A DNA stretch of 64,000 nucleotides from Alphaproteobacteria bacterium (GCA_030424975.1 JAUHVY010000002.1:434001-498000), one strand, 5' to 3'; numbered from the stretch's first letter, positions 53,104 through 62,845 are shown. Notes: generated by a model from the sequence alone, not told the origin. A program made the numbers and translations.

Positions 53104-53574
53104 ATGTTAAAAAGCGTATCAAAACATAAGGCAACTCATTTTGCTTCGGGCGTTCTGCTCGCGCTTGCCCTCATATCAACCCCTGTGATGTCGACCGCAT
53201 GGTCACATCAAGATTTCAAACTTTCTCTAGGTAAATCAGAAAGTGTTTCACGTGAAGCACAGACTGAAACTCATCCATCCTCTGTCGCAGCTGAATTGTG
53301 TACACCCTTGCTCACAACCAACCAACACATCTCCAATACATTCTCTGTAGATAGAAGCCAGCGCACGGCTGGTAAAGTTGCTGCACTTGGCATGATCCTT
53401 GGCGCTCGTTTCGCTCTCGAGCAACAAGATGAACGTGAAGCCGATGCTGTAATGAATATAACCCTCGAACGACATGTATTAAAGTCGAAACCGGCAATGT
53501 TTTCTGCTCACTCAATTGCTGCTTATCGACAATGTCATAAAGAGGTTTATTTGCGTTACGCATCCCGCCATTAG
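53104..53574 (+). CDS. Unknown exported protein carrying a parS-like site
   Basis: 156 residues. N-terminal signal peptide or anchor (GVLLALALISTPVMS). The rest is hydrophilic with two Cys (ELCTPLL and YRQCHKEVY) and a helical middle (GMILGARFALEQQDEREADA). No known domain. Its residues SVSREAQ are encoded by a near-perfect parS sequence, so the reading frame may be constrained by that site. A strong terminator lies 51 bases after the stop. Confidence 0.6.
   Translation: MLKSVSKHKATHFASGVLLALALISTPVMSTAWSHQDFKLSLGKSESVSREAQTETHPSSVAAELCTPLLTTNQHISNTFSVDRSQRTAGKVAALGMILGARFALEQQDEREADAVMNITLERHVLKSKPAMFSAHSIAAYRQCHKEVYLRYASRH
53244..53259. other. parS-like site 1 (one mismatch)
   Basis: TGTTTCACGTGAAGCA differs from the 16-bp ParB consensus TGTTTCACGTGAAACA at one position. 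It lies within a coding sequence in the frame V-S-R-E. Confidence 0.75.
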
Positions 53575-53625
53575 GCGAAGTGTAGGAAAGCATATATTGC
53601 TTTCATGTGATGTCCCTTGCTCGCT

Positions 53626-53674
53626 GGTCGTTCTGTATCCTTATAGATAAGGTACAGGGCGACCTTCTTTATTT
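53626..53674. terminator. Long hairpin terminator between convergent genes
   Basis: GGTCG (53626-53630) pairs with CGACC (53660-53664); inside, CTGTA pairs with TACAG and CCTTAT with ATAAGG. The nearly complete stem is followed by TTCTTTATTT, giving a terminator for the plus-strand gene; on the minus strand it may also act. Confidence 0.8.
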
Positions 53675-53712
53675 AAGGTATTAGATTAAGTAAGAAGGCA
53701 TAAATATCTGTA

Positions 53713-55395
53713 TTATTTGAATCTTAGGAGGGCATACCAAGATACGGCGTTATCACCTGTACGTAATGATAATTCCAATGCTACAGCAAATACTATGATG
53801 GCTATAATTGCATTCCACCATGCTATATCACCTAATTTTGCTGGCGGCGTACGTTTTATTTGCTGTGGTAGTATGGCGTTTAAAGTCTTCTTTAAAACAT
53901 TTTGCGCAAAACCTTGAATAATTAAAGCTCCGATATACAAGCCGGAAACAAGAATAATCACGTCTGCAAACAAATGCATAGAAGTATTTGGTATGTTGCT
54001 GAGGAATGTATTACGTAATGGTGTTAGGAAATATGAGCTGAAAAGCGCGATATAAAAGAGTGTAGATAATCCTAGTGCAAGCTGGCGTGGCTTTTTAGTA
54101 ATATTTTTCAGAGCTATGTTTGATTTGGCAATAATATCTGTAATCGCACCGTCGGATAATCCTAACAGGTTCGTTCTTTTTAGGGCCTTTTTTGCACGAC
54201 CTGCATTATGCATAGCGGCACTCATAATACCTTCTTTTACGGTTCTGTATTCTGCTGCTTGCCTGAGGTTATCACTTACGTCTCCGCGATTTTCAGCTGC
54301 ATCGTTTAATTTTCTTATGCCATTCTTGATTAAATCATCAATAAAGGGGGAGACATGGGCAAGCTCTGCTTTTTTTCCGAAAAGAAATGTATAGTAGCTT
54401 TTATCATTGATTGTGTATTCAATATGTCCATAGGGGAGCGATACTTCATATATAACGGGTATGCGATAATCTTTCTTTTTATCGGCGTCTTCGAATTCCT
54501 TCATTTTATCTTGATCATCCATATTAACGAAGCTTTCTTCGGCTTGCGAGATAAAGATATCGGCATATTCAATGATCTTTGCGCCTTTTTCTTCGATCAT
54601 GCGTACTAATTTTTCAGGTATACGTTCGCGCGGGTAATCAAAACGTGTTTTAACCTGAATTTCCATGATGTATAGGTGGCTATTCCATGCATTACCTTGA
54701 CAGTTAGGGCAGGATGTAAACCCACGGCTTCTACACACTCTACATTGTATACGCCCTGTTTGGTTACAGGACAGGCACCCCGTACGCCCACGCCCATGAC
54801 AAACAGGACACTGTATTTTGTGATTATTTGCTCCCATCACCATTTGGGCGCCGCGGCAATGCGCGCAATGCCCCATGCCGCTGCCGTTACAACGGGCGCA
54901 TTGTTCAACCCCTTTTCCGTGGCAAGGAAGGCAGGTCACTGTCCCCTGAGACTTACAAGTCTGACAGGGCATAAAAAACACATATTCTTTTTTATAGAAT
55001 GGAAGTTCGATAATTGTGTCTTGCAGGGCAAAACCTTTATCTTCACGATTTAGGATAACATCACGAATACGGCGTTCTGTATCGCGATCTTCATGTAGAG
55101 CAAGATAAGCCGCATCAATGGCATTATGCGCCGCCTGTTCAGAATCAACTTTTTTAGGGCCTTCCAGCCTTCCTGGCACGACTTTATGTGTGACCTTTTT
55201 CAAGACCATCAGCATGTTTTCTGCCTGAAATTTAACGATCTCACCTTCGAATTTATCCAGTGTCACTTCTTCTGGGCTATATTGATTGCCCTCCACCATT
55301 TTTTGAACTTGCTTTAATGCGCCGTCCTTGTAGCTTTGGTCGATGACGAGTGTTTGAACGATGCTGTCATGTTGAATTTCTGTATGATCTGTCAC
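53713..55395 (-). CDS. Zinc-ribbon (DnaJ-type CxxCxGxG) membrane protein of unknown function
   Basis: 560 residues if it starts at the GTG at 55395 (AAGAAG upstream); a TTG at 55410 is the alternative. Residues about 150-250 carry eight CxxC motifs in order (CQTC, CLPC, CARC, CAHC, CPVC, CLSC, CRVC, CPNC), several with the following G-x-G, twice the four found in DnaJ. No J domain is seen. A charged region follows, and four hydrophobic segments lie in the C-terminal 140 residues. It likely binds four zinc ions and is membrane-attached. No known family assigned. Confidence 0.75.
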   Translation of the reverse strand: MTDHTEIQHDSIVQTLVIDQSYKDGALKQVQKMVEGNQYSPEEVTLDKFEGEIVKFQAENMLMVLKKVTHKVVPGRLEGPKKVDSEQAAHNAIDAAYLALHEDRDTERRIRDVILNREDKGFALQDTIIELPFYKKEYVFFMPCQTCKSQGTVTCLPCHGKGVEQCARCNGSGMGHCAHCRGAQMVMGANNHKIQCPVCHGRGRTGCLSCNQTGRIQCRVCRSRGFTSCPNCQGNAWNSHLYIMEIQVKTRFDYPRERIPEKLVRMIEEKGAKIIEYADIFISQAEESFVNMDDQDKMKEFEDADKKKDYRIPVIYEVSLPYGHIEYTINDKSYYTFLFGKKAELAHVSPFIDDLIKNGIRKLNDAAENRGDVSDNLRQAAEYRTVKEGIMSAAMHNAGRAKKALKRTNLLGLSDGAITDIIAKSNIALKNITKKPRQLALGLSTLFYIALFSSYFLTPLRNTFLSNIPNTSMHLFADVIILVSGLYIGALIIQGFAQNVLKKTLNAILPQQIKRTPPAKLGDIAWWNAIIAIIVFAVALELSLRTGDNAVSWYALLRFK

Positions 55396-55462
55396 TGGCT
55401 TCTTTTCCAAAAATCTGTATAAAGATAGGCATAAGGATACTCAATCAAAGGATGGTATACAA

Positions 55463-55726
55463 ATGAAATTCAAATTTGATATTGAAAGCACACCCGAAGA
55501 GGCTCGCGCCTTCCTTGGCCTACCTGATATAGCACCGATGCAAGAGCGCATGATGGATGAGCTGGAACAAAAATTGCAGGAAAATATACGTAATCTCTCG
55601 CCAGAGGAAATGGTGAAAACATGGATGCCGGCCACTGTTCAGGGTATTGGTGAGATGCAGAAGATGTTCTGGTCGCAGATGGGTATGGGCGATATGTCGA
55701 AGAAAGATAAAAAAGGCGATGAGTGA
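55463..55726 (+). CDS. DUF6489 family small protein
   Basis: 87 residues. It reads MKFKFDIESTPEEARAFLGL, PDIAPMQERMMDELEQKL and GIGEMQKMFWSQMG, matching a small alphaproteobacterial family catalogued as DUF6489, of unknown function. AAAGGATGG lies upstream of the ATG. The end overlaps mnmE by eight bases, so it is coupled to mnmE. Confidence 0.8.
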   Translation: MKFKFDIESTPEEARAFLGLPDIAPMQERMMDELEQKLQENIRNLSPEEMVKTWMPATVQGIGEMQKMFWSQMGMGDMSKKDKKGDE

Positions 55727-57056
55727 TACCATCTATGCGCTTGCTAGTGCGCGCGGGCAAAGCGGCGTTGCCGTTATTCGTGTTTCCGGCCCGCAAGCGA
55801 TAAATAGTTATGTTTCGCTTTCGGGTGACGCGCACGTATCGTATCGACGTGCGCTTTTGCGTGAATTAAAACGTCCCGTTTCACGTGAAACCCTCGATAG
55901 GGCGCTTGTTATTCTCTTTCAAGGGCCACAGAGCTACACTGGTGATGATGTTGTAGAATACCATGTTCATGGTGGTATGGCGGTGGTGAACGGCGTGCTG
56001 GACGCTTTATCGATGCAAGACGGGCACCGTATGGCCGAGCCGGGGGAATTTACACGCCGCGCCTTTTTGAACGGTAAAATGGATTTAACCGAAGCTGAGG
56101 CCATAGCGGATCTGATTCATGCGGAAACGGAGTTACAAAAAGCACAAGCCTTGTCACAGATGGATGGTGTCTTGGCGCGGCTTTATGATGGATGGCGCGT
56201 ACAATTGACGAAAATTCTGGCCTATGTGGAGGCTGAGATTGAATTCCCTGATGAAGACTTGCCCGATGATATACTGGATCGTATAGGACCGCAAATCACA
56301 AACTTAAGCGATGAAATCGCCTTGCATTTAAACGATAACCGCAGGGGCGAACGTTTGCGTAATGGCATCCATGTTGCCATTATCGGTGCGCCGAATGCAG
56401 GTAAATCGAGCCTTGTAAATGCCCTTGTGCAGAGGGACGTCGCCATTGTTTCCGATATCGCCGGTACGACCAGAGATGTGATTGAGGCGCATTTAAATAT
56501 TGCCGGTTATCCTGTTATTTTATCTGATACTGCGGGCCTGCGCCCTGATCAAATCGGCGATGAGGGGCATGACAAAATTGAATCTGAGGGGATCAGGCGC
56601 GCTCTTAATGTTGCGCAAAACGCAGATATTCGCGTTATTTTGTATGACGGTACACAAAGCACACCTGATGAGCATAGCCTTGCCTTAGAGGAAGCGCCAA
56701 ATACGATTGCAGTGATTAATAAGGCCGATCAAGGGGTGAGGCTCTCACATAAAGAGGGTGTTTTACAAATTTCCGTATCAGAAAATAAAGGTATTGATGC
56801 GTTTTTAGAGGCTTTAACGTCAATGATTGATCAGCTTGTTGGGCGATCAGAAGCGCCCGCCTTAACGCGTCAGCGCCATCGTGAGGCCTTGCAGAATTGT
56901 CAGGCCTCGATAGGGCGATGTTTATTAGCTCCATTGCCTGAACTTACTGCGGAGGATTTACGCCTTGCAATCCGTGATCTGGGGCGCATTACGGGACGCG
57001 TAGATGTGGAAGACCTGCTTGATGTGGTCTTCCGGGATTTCTGTATCGGGAAATAA
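55719..57056 (+). CDS. mnmE: tRNA modification GTPase MnmE
   Basis: 445 residues from the ATG at 55719, overlapping DUF6489; the longer frame from 55647 is not used. The formyl-THF-binding N-terminal domain has MSDTIYALASARGQSGVAVI, GDDVVEYHVHGG and RAFLNGKMDLTEAEA. G1 is GAPNAGKSSLVNAL near 222, G2-G3 SDIAGTTRDVIE and LSDTAGLR, G4 NKAD; it ends with FCIGK, whose Cys is typical. With MnmG it installs the cmnm5 group at wobble U34. It contains parS-like site 2. Confidence 0.96.
   Translation: MSDTIYALASARGQSGVAVIRVSGPQAINSYVSLSGDAHVSYRRALLRELKRPVSRETLDRALVILFQGPQSYTGDDVVEYHVHGGMAVVNGVLDALSMQDGHRMAEPGEFTRRAFLNGKMDLTEAEAIADLIHAETELQKAQALSQMDGVLARLYDGWRVQLTKILAYVEAEIEFPDEDLPDDILDRIGPQITNLSDEIALHLNDNRRGERLRNGIHVAIIGAPNAGKSSLVNALVQRDVAIVSDIAGTTRDVIEAHLNIAGYPVILSDTAGLRPDQIGDEGHDKIESEGIRRALNVAQNADIRVILYDGTQSTPDEHSLALEEAPNTIAVINKADQGVRLSHKEGVLQISVSENKGIDAFLEALTSMIDQLVGRSEAPALTRQRHREALQNCQASIGRCLLAPLPELTAEDLRLAIRDLGRITGRVDVEDLLDVVFRDFCIGK
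55878..55891. other. parS-like site 2 in mnmE
   Basis: GTTTCACGTGAAAC is the perfect 14-bp core; the flanking bases are C and C rather than T and A. It encodes V-S-R-E-T in mnmE. Confidence 0.85.
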
Positions 57057-57077
57057 TGTTTGAACTGCCCGTTTGGT

Positions 57078-57593
57078 TTAAAGGGCGATATCAACGTCTT
57101 CTTCGGGGGGCGTTGAATAATTCTCAGGCATTTGTTCTACCTTTTGAATGTTTTCAATGGCTTCCGCCGTCAGATTTTCGACGTGTTCCTTTGTCGGAAG
57201 GCGATTAATTTCTGTGCCATTTTTATTGGCAACTGCCTGAACATCATTAGTAAAAATGTCGTATGAATCTTTGTCGCTGTCCGTATCAAGAGCACGACGC
57301 ATGATATACATTGATAATGGTAGGGAATATTCCAGTCCCGGGTAAAAATCATCAGGATTTTCTGGGTTATCACCACCGTTTAATTCTTTTGATACAATCA
57401 CCGAAACCAGATGCGCTTCGCCTTCTTTCCCAAATCTGTTTTGAAATTCCTGACGTAGCTTTTTCTTTTCAAGTTCTGATGTAACGTGATCTAAATGGGT
57501 TGGTGTCCCTGATCCCGCAACATATTCCCAATAATCAGACACTGTTTTTTTCCACTGGTTGAATAACTCAGTCGTTTTTTCGGTAATATCCAT
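57078..57593 (-). CDS. Unknown acidic protein between mnmE and mnmG
   Basis: 171 residues. Soluble and acidic, starting MDITEKTTELFNQWKKTVSDYW, with SKELNGGDNPENPDDFYPG in the middle and an acidic C-terminus ending EEDVDIAL. No membrane segment or catalytic motif. It is on the opposite strand to mnmE and mnmG, interrupting the usual pair, so it is probably a lineage-specific insertion. The start is 126 bases from the mnmG start. Confidence 0.65.
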   Translation of the reverse strand: MDITEKTTELFNQWKKTVSDYWEYVAGSGTPTHLDHVTSELEKKKLRQEFQNRFGKEGEAHLVSVIVSKELNGGDNPENPDDFYPGLEYSLPLSMYIMRRALDTDSDKDSYDIFTNDVQAVANKNGTEINRLPTKEHVENLTAEAIENIQKVEQMPENYSTPPEEDVDIAL

Positions 57594-57719
57594 TGTAAGT
57601 AGTTATTTCTTCTTAATTCCACATGATGGGATGAAGTCTAATTCTTTTGTGGAAAATATGTCAAGAAATCTGTATAAGTTGCGCGAAAAGAAAGCCCAAT
57701 GAAGAATAGAATGTGAAAA

Positions 57720-59621
57720 ATGAGCACAGAATTTGATGTCATAGTTGTTGGTGGAGGCCATGCCGGATGTGAGGCAGCGGCGGCGGCGGCGCGCACAGGC
57801 GCGAAAACGGCGTTATTAACGCATCGTTTGGATACGGTTGGTGTTATGTCGTGTAATCCGGCGATCGGTGGCCTGGGCAAAGGGCATCTCGTGCGAGAGA
57901 TTGACGCGCTTGACGGTGTTATGGGGCGTGTTATTGACCGCGCGGGTATTCAATTTCGTATGCTCAACGCATCAAAGGGGCCGGCAGTGCGCGGGCCACG
58001 TGCGCAGGCAGATCGCAAACTTTATCGTGAGGCAATGCAGGAAATCCTGAATGATTATCCGAACCTCACCTTGGTTGAAGGCGCGGCAGATGATCTTATC
58101 CTTGATGAAGAGGGCACAATAAGCGGTGTGCGTACGCTGGATGGGGCGGAATATCCTTGTCGCGCGGTTGTTTTGACAACAGGTACATTCTTGCGAGGCC
58201 TTATTCACCGTGGTGAAGAAAAAATACCGGCTGGTCGTGTGGGTGAAGCACCGACAATCGGCCTTGCAGAAACTCTTGAGCGTTTGGAATTCCCACTTGG
58301 ACGGTTAAAGACGGGTACGCCTGCGCGCCTTGATGGGCGTACCATTGATTGGGATGCATGCGAACCGCAGCCGGGTGATGCCGAGCCTGTGCCGTTTTCA
58401 TATATGACGGATAAGGTAACCGTGCCGCAAATCCCGTGCTATATCACATATACGAATGAAAATACCCACGCCATCATCGCGCAGAATTTATCAAAATCAC
58501 CGATGTATTCAGGGCAAATTAAATCAACAGGCCCGCGTTATTGCCCGTCAATTGAGGATAAGATCAACCGTTTTGCAGATAAGCCCCGCCATCAGGTTTT
58601 TCTGGAGCCTGAGGGATTAGATGATTACACGGTCTACCCGAATGGTATATCGACATCATTGCCGATTGAGGTACAGGATGCGATGATCCATTCCATTAAA
58701 GGCCTTGAAAATGTTGAGGTTTTGGAATGGGGCTATGCGATTGAATATGATTATGTCGATCCGCGTGATCTACGTAAAACACTAGAGAGCAAACGTTTGC
58801 CGGGCTTGTTCCTTGCGGGGCAGATTAACGGCACTACAGGATACGAAGAAGCCGGTGCGCAAGGTTTGATGGCGGGCGTAAATGCAGCATTACAAGTGAG
58901 TGCGATCAAAGATGGTTCCGTTTCACGTGAAACTGCGCCTGTGTTCCTCTTGGATCGTGCAGATGCTTATATCGGTGTTCTGATTGATGATTTGACTACT
59001 CGCGGCGCGCCCGAGCCATACCGTATGTTTACATCACGCGCAGAATATCGTTTGAAATTACGTGCTGATAATGCGGATCAACGTTTGACGGATAAAGGTA
59101 TTGCTGTTGGTTGCGTAGGACAGAGCCGCCAAGACCATTGGATACAGAAGTCTGAAAAGTTGCAAGCGGCACGCGATCTTGTTCAAAATCTGGAGGCGAG
59201 CCCGACAGAATTAACCGCGCGCGGTATAAAAGTAAACCAAGACGGCGTACGCCGTAGTGCTTCGGCCCTGCTTTCTTATCCGCATATCACATGGGATGAT
59301 TTATCTGTTTTCTGGCCTGAGCTATCGGATATTGAAGATGATGTTAGAACACAGCTCGAGATTGATTCCCTTTATGCGGGGTATATGGATCGTCACGAAG
59401 CCGACATTCAGGCATTTCGCAAGGATGAAAACTTGGTATTACCTACATCTCTTGATTACGCAAAGGTCGGTAGTTTATCGAATGAGATACGCCAAAAGCT
59501 GGAACAAGTTGGTCCTAAAACCTTGGGTGAGGCCGCGCGTATTCCGGGTGTAACCCCTGCTGCTGTTGTGGCGTTGCTGCGTTATGTGAAGAAGCCACCT
59601 AAGAATACTGATGCCGCCTGA
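57720..59621 (+). CDS. mnmG: tRNA uridine 5-carboxymethylaminomethyl modification enzyme MnmG
   Basis: 633 residues. The FAD-binding motif is [14 protein letters not shown] near residues 9-22. [41 protein letters not shown] and [13 protein letters not shown] are all typical. The C-terminal domain that contacts MnmE is intact, ending [18 protein letters not shown]. It uses FAD and methylene-THF in U34 modification. It contains parS-like site 3. Confidence 0.97.
   Translation: MSTEFDVIVVGGGHAGCEAAAAAARTGAKTALLTHRLDTVGVMSCNPAIGGLGKGHLVREIDALDGVMGRVIDRAGIQFRMLNASKGPAVRGPRAQADRKLYREAMQEILNDYPNLTLVEGAADDLILDEEGTISGVRTLDGAEYPCRAVVLTTGTFLRGLIHRGEEKIPAGRVGEAPTIGLAETLERLEFPLGRLKTGTPARLDGRTIDWDACEPQPGDAEPVPFSYMTDKVTVPQIPCYITYTNENTHAIIAQNLSKSPMYSGQIKSTGPRYCPSIEDKINRFADKPRHQVFLEPEGLDDYTVYPNGISTSLPIEVQDAMIHSIKGLENVEVLEWGYAIEYDYVDPRDLRKTLESKRLPGLFLAGQINGTTGYEEAGAQGLMAGVNAALQVSAIKDGSVSRETAPVFLLDRADAYIGVLIDDLTTRGAPEPYRMFTSRAEYRLKLRADNADQRLTDKGIAVGCVGQSRQDHWIQKSEKLQAARDLVQNLEASPTELTARGIKVNQDGVRRSASALLSYPHITWDDLSVFWPELSDIEDDVRTQLEIDSLYAGYMDRHEADIQAFRKDENLVLPTSLDYAKVGSLSNEIRQKLEQVGPKTLGEAARIPGVTPAAVVALLRYVKKPPKNTDAA
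58920..58933. other. parS-like site 3 in mnmG
   Basis: GTTTCACGTGAAAC, the perfect 14-bp core, encodes V-S-R-E-T in mnmG, in the same frame as site 2. It lies 3.1 kb upstream of parA. Confidence 0.85.
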
Positions 59622-59645
59622 TCGGTGGGGGAGAAGGTTTTTAAA

Positions 59646-60275
59646 ATGTCCCTATATACACAAGATGATTTCAGATCATTGTTTAGTGTCAGTGATGATG
59701 CCTATGAAAAGATAGCGCATTATCATGCGTTATTGTTGAAATGGAATAAGGCGATTAATTTGGTGTCCCCTAAAACCATCAAAGAAAGTTGGCACAGGCA
59801 TTTCATTGATTCGGCGCAAATTGCAGACATTATCCCGCAAGGGTCGAAAATTTATGCCGATTTAGGGTGCGGTGGTGGATTTCCCGGTTTGGTGGTTGCG
59901 ATGATGCGCCCGGAATTAGATGTGCATTTGGTAGAATCTGATGAACGTAAGGGCCAGTTTATGCGCACTGTTATTCGCGAAACCGCATCGCAAAATATTA
60001 CGGTGCATACAAAGCGCATTGAAAATGTGACGGAAGATTTTACGCCTGATTTTGTAACGGCGCGGGCGTTGGCTTCGCTTTCTGATTTATTTGATTATTG
60101 TGCGCCTTGGTTAGCGGTTAATCCTGCGCTCGGGTTTGGCTTTATGAAAGGCGCGCGCGCCGATGAAGAAATTGAACAGGCCCGCATACGATATAATTTC
60201 GACCTTGAAACAATCACCAGTATTACCGATAATCAAGCACAGATCCTTTTAGTATCTGATCTTTCCACGATTTGA
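59646..60275 (+). CDS. rsmG: 16S rRNA (guanine527-N7)-methyltransferase RsmG
   Basis: 209 residues from the ATG at 59646. LLKWNKAINLVSP near the start, HFIDSAQIADII, and the SAM-binding YADLGCGGGFPGLVVA are diagnostic, followed by LVESDERKGQFMR and ARALASLSDL. It methylates N7 of G527 in 16S rRNA. Twenty-four bases after mnmG and in the usual order mnmG-rsmG-parA, although two genes intervene before parA. Confidence 0.95.
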   Translation: MSLYTQDDFRSLFSVSDDAYEKIAHYHALLLKWNKAINLVSPKTIKESWHRHFIDSAQIADIIPQGSKIYADLGCGGGFPGLVVAMMRPELDVHLVESDERKGQFMRTVIRETASQNITVHTKRIENVTEDFTPDFVTARALASLSDLFDYCAPWLAVNPALGFGFMKGARADEEIEQARIRYNFDLETITSITDNQAQILLVSDLSTI

Positions 60276-60291
60276 CAGATAAGGCACGAGC

Positions 60292-61143
60292 GTGAGTGCG
60301 ATAAAACAGCAATTCCTTGATGTAGATGGTTTTAAGATAGCATATACAGAATGCGGCCCGCGTGACGGCCGTATTTTATTTTGTGCACATGGTTTGCTCT
60401 CTAACGGGCGTGATTATGATTTCCTGAGTGAGGATCTTGCGGCAAAAGGATATCGCGTTATCGCCATAGATTTACCCGGCCGAGGGAAGAGCGATTTCTT
60501 TGCTGATCCCATGTACTACACGCCTGTTTACTATCTTCCCTATTGTCAGGCCGTTTTACAGCATATAGGCGCCTCTGGCGGCAATTATGACTGGCTTGGC
60601 GTGTCATTGGGCGGAATGCTGGGTATGATGATGTGCGTCGATCAGGTCCTATCCCCTGCGCGTTTCATTATTGTCGATGTCGGCCCGTATATTTCGGCAT
60701 ATGCAATGGATAAGGTTACGCGACTTGCGCGTAAATCAAATATGTTTGAAGATCTACCGCAGGCGGTTGAATTTTTGAAATGGCGCTGCGGCGGATGGGG
60801 AATAAAAGGTGAAGAAATATGGAATCATTTAATCAAACATAACATCAGGAAAAGCGCGGATGGGAAATGCGTCATGCATTATGACTCGCAAATCGGTGTG
60901 CCGATGAAAGATGAAAATGATGATGCGGATGCGTGGCCATTGTGGGATTTGGTAACACAAGATGTTTTGATCGTGCGCGGCGGGAAATCTTTTATCCTCG
61001 TCCCTGAAATTTCTGCCCGGATGATTGATCATTTTAAGGGCGGCGATATATCGGAAATCGTATTTGAAGATTGCGGGCATGTGCCGAATTTAATGCAGGA
61101 GGATCATATCAGCGCGCTAAGTGATTGGCTTGGCGCGCCGTAA
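60292..61143 (+). CDS. Alpha/beta-hydrolase
   Basis: 283 residues from a GTG at 60292. The fold shows HGLLSNGRDYDFL (oxyanion region), AIDLPGRGKSDF, the nucleophile in LGVSLGGMLG (G-x-S-x-G with Ser), DVGPY, and the catalytic His in DCGHVPNLM; the acid is probably the Asp/Glu before LVPEIS. The substrate is unknown. Position after rsmG suggests co-transcription. Confidence 0.85.
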   Translation: MSAIKQQFLDVDGFKIAYTECGPRDGRILFCAHGLLSNGRDYDFLSEDLAAKGYRVIAIDLPGRGKSDFFADPMYYTPVYYLPYCQAVLQHIGASGGNYDWLGVSLGGMLGMMMCVDQVLSPARFIIVDVGPYISAYAMDKVTRLARKSNMFEDLPQAVEFLKWRCGGWGIKGEEIWNHLIKHNIRKSADGKCVMHYDSQIGVPMKDENDDADAWPLWDLVTQDVLIVRGGKSFILVPEISARMIDHFKGGDISEIVFEDCGHVPNLMQEDHISALSDWLGAP

Positions 61144-61147
61144 AATG

Positions 61148-61786
61148 TTATTCAATCGGAAGGAAGTCATCCGTTTCGCCGTCTAATACATAAAGCTGGG
61201 CCTCGCCGATATCAAAATAGGCACCATGTACCTGAAGCGTGCCGTTCTTAATACCGTCTTGAATGAACGGGAAGTCTTTTAGGTTTTTAAGCGATGCGCG
61301 AATAGCAGAAAGTTCGACGCGGTTGCTCAAATCCTCCAGTGATAAATCTGGCTCTTGTGATAATGCATCTTCCGCACAATGGTTAAGGATTGACGTCCAT
61401 TTCGGGATAAAAACAAGATCATCAGAAACCTCGCTATCTGCGTGTACACCCTGACAACATGCTTTGACGCCGCCGCAAAGGCTGTGACCCATGATAACAA
61501 TATGCTCAACTTTTAAACCTTTGACGGCGAATTCCAATGCTGCTGATGTCCCGTGAGAGGCTTCGTCAACTTCGTATGGCGGGATCAGGTTGGCAACATT
61601 ACGTACGACAAATAAATCGCCCGGCGCACTGTTAAAAATATAATCGGGGTTAACCCGGGAATCACTGCACCCGATTACCATGACCTTTGGGAACTGTCCA
61701 TTATCCGCTAAGCTACGATAACGTTGCTTGTCATGTTCTGTCAGTGCGGCCTTGTAACCCGTCACTAATTTTTTTAGATTCTTCAT
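61148..61786 (-). CDS. Carbonic anhydrase, beta class
   Basis: 212 residues. Zinc ligands and catalytic pair: GCSDSRVNP (Cys, Asp, Arg) near residues 39-47, VRNVANLIPPYE, then VIMGHSLCGGVKACC with His-x2-Cys. AGGAAGAGG precedes the ATG. It interconverts CO2 and bicarbonate in the cytosol. It sits between rsmG/hydrolase and parA on the opposite strand. Confidence 0.93.
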   Translation of the reverse strand: MKNLKKLVTGYKAALTEHDKQRYRSLADNGQFPKVMVIGCSDSRVNPDYIFNSAPGDLFVVRNVANLIPPYEVDEASHGTSAALEFAVKGLKVEHIVIMGHSLCGGVKACCQGVHADSEVSDDLVFIPKWTSILNHCAEDALSQEPDLSLEDLSNRVELSAIRASLKNLKDFPFIQDGIKNGTLQVHGAYFDIGEAQLYVLDGETDDFLPIE

Positions 61787-61999
61787 TTTTTCCTCTTCCT
61801 TACGCAGATTTCAAAATGATTTTATGCATCTTTTTTCGGCGGGTAAATGATTGAAGATGAAAAATTTTTGCCTTAATCACAGGATCGGTTGTCGGAAAAA
61901 AACAAAAATAGTTGTATTTTTTGCCTTGGAATTCGTATCATTCAATTCATAAGTATATCGATTCCGGCGTTTCGCCAACACAACATAGCAGGTCTTGTC

Positions 62000-62845
62000 A
62001 TGGATCATTCGCATATCAGGGCATCACAAAATACCCCTCGTATCTTCGCCGTTGCCAATCAAAAAGGCGGCGTTGGTAAAACCACAACGGCGGTTAACAT
62101 TGCCACCGCATTGAGCGCACTTGGTGGTCGGGTGTTGTTAATTGATATGGATCCGCAAGGGAACGCCACGACGGGGCTTGGTATTCGCCGCGCCGATATT
62201 CAACATTCCGTCTATGACGTGTTATTCGGTGAAAAGAGCGTCGCGGATGCCGTAAAGAAAACCAAAGTTCCGCGATTAAGTGTTCTGCCGTCATCTGTGC
62301 ATTTATCTGGCGCGGATGTGGAATTATCATCTGCTAAAAAACGTGAGCGCCGATTGAAAGAAGCTTTATCTGGTAATCAACCCTATGAATATATCATCAT
62401 TGATTGTCCGCCATCTTTAAACTTTTTGACGTTGAATGCGCTTGTGGCGTCGCAAGCGATTATCGTGCCGTTGCAGTGTGAATTTTATGCATTGGAGGGC
62501 GTTAGTCAGCTCACGAAAACGATCAAATTAGTGCAGCAGCATTATAATCCGGAGCTGAAAATTCATGGTATTGTGTTTACCATGTTTGATCCGCGCAATC
62601 GTTTAACGCGATTAGTTGCGGATGATGTGCGAAAATATTTCGGTGATAAGGTTTACAAAACCACAATTCCGCGTAATGTTCGTTTATCAGAAGCCCCGTC
62701 ATATGGCTTGCCTGCGATTGTCTATGATATGAAATGCAAAGGCGCGCAAGGCTATATCAAGCTGGCGAGAGAGATTATGGCGCGGGAAAAAGATTTACAA
62801 GAGAATGATAATTCAAATAGCAGCAATCAAACAGAGGTAGCATAA
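62000..62845 (+). CDS. parA: Chromosome partitioning ATPase ParA (Soj)
   Basis: 281 residues from the ATG at 62000; an upstream frame from 61889 lacks a site and the family start. The deviant Walker A motif is NQKGGVGKTTTAVN near residues 20-33; LLIDMDPQGNATTGLG, then IIDCPPSLNFLTLNAL and PLQCEFYALEGVSQL follow. It forms a gradient that moves ParB-parS complexes. Its stop overlaps the parB start by one base. Confidence 0.96.
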   Translation: MDHSHIRASQNTPRIFAVANQKGGVGKTTTAVNIATALSALGGRVLLIDMDPQGNATTGLGIRRADIQHSVYDVLFGEKSVADAVKKTKVPRLSVLPSSVHLSGADVELSSAKKRERRLKEALSGNQPYEYIIIDCPPSLNFLTLNALVASQAIIVPLQCEFYALEGVSQLTKTIKLVQQHYNPELKIHGIVFTMFDPRNRLTRLVADDVRKYFGDKVYKTTIPRNVRLSEAPSYGLPAIVYDMKCKGAQGYIKLAREIMAREKDLQENDNSNSSNQTEVA

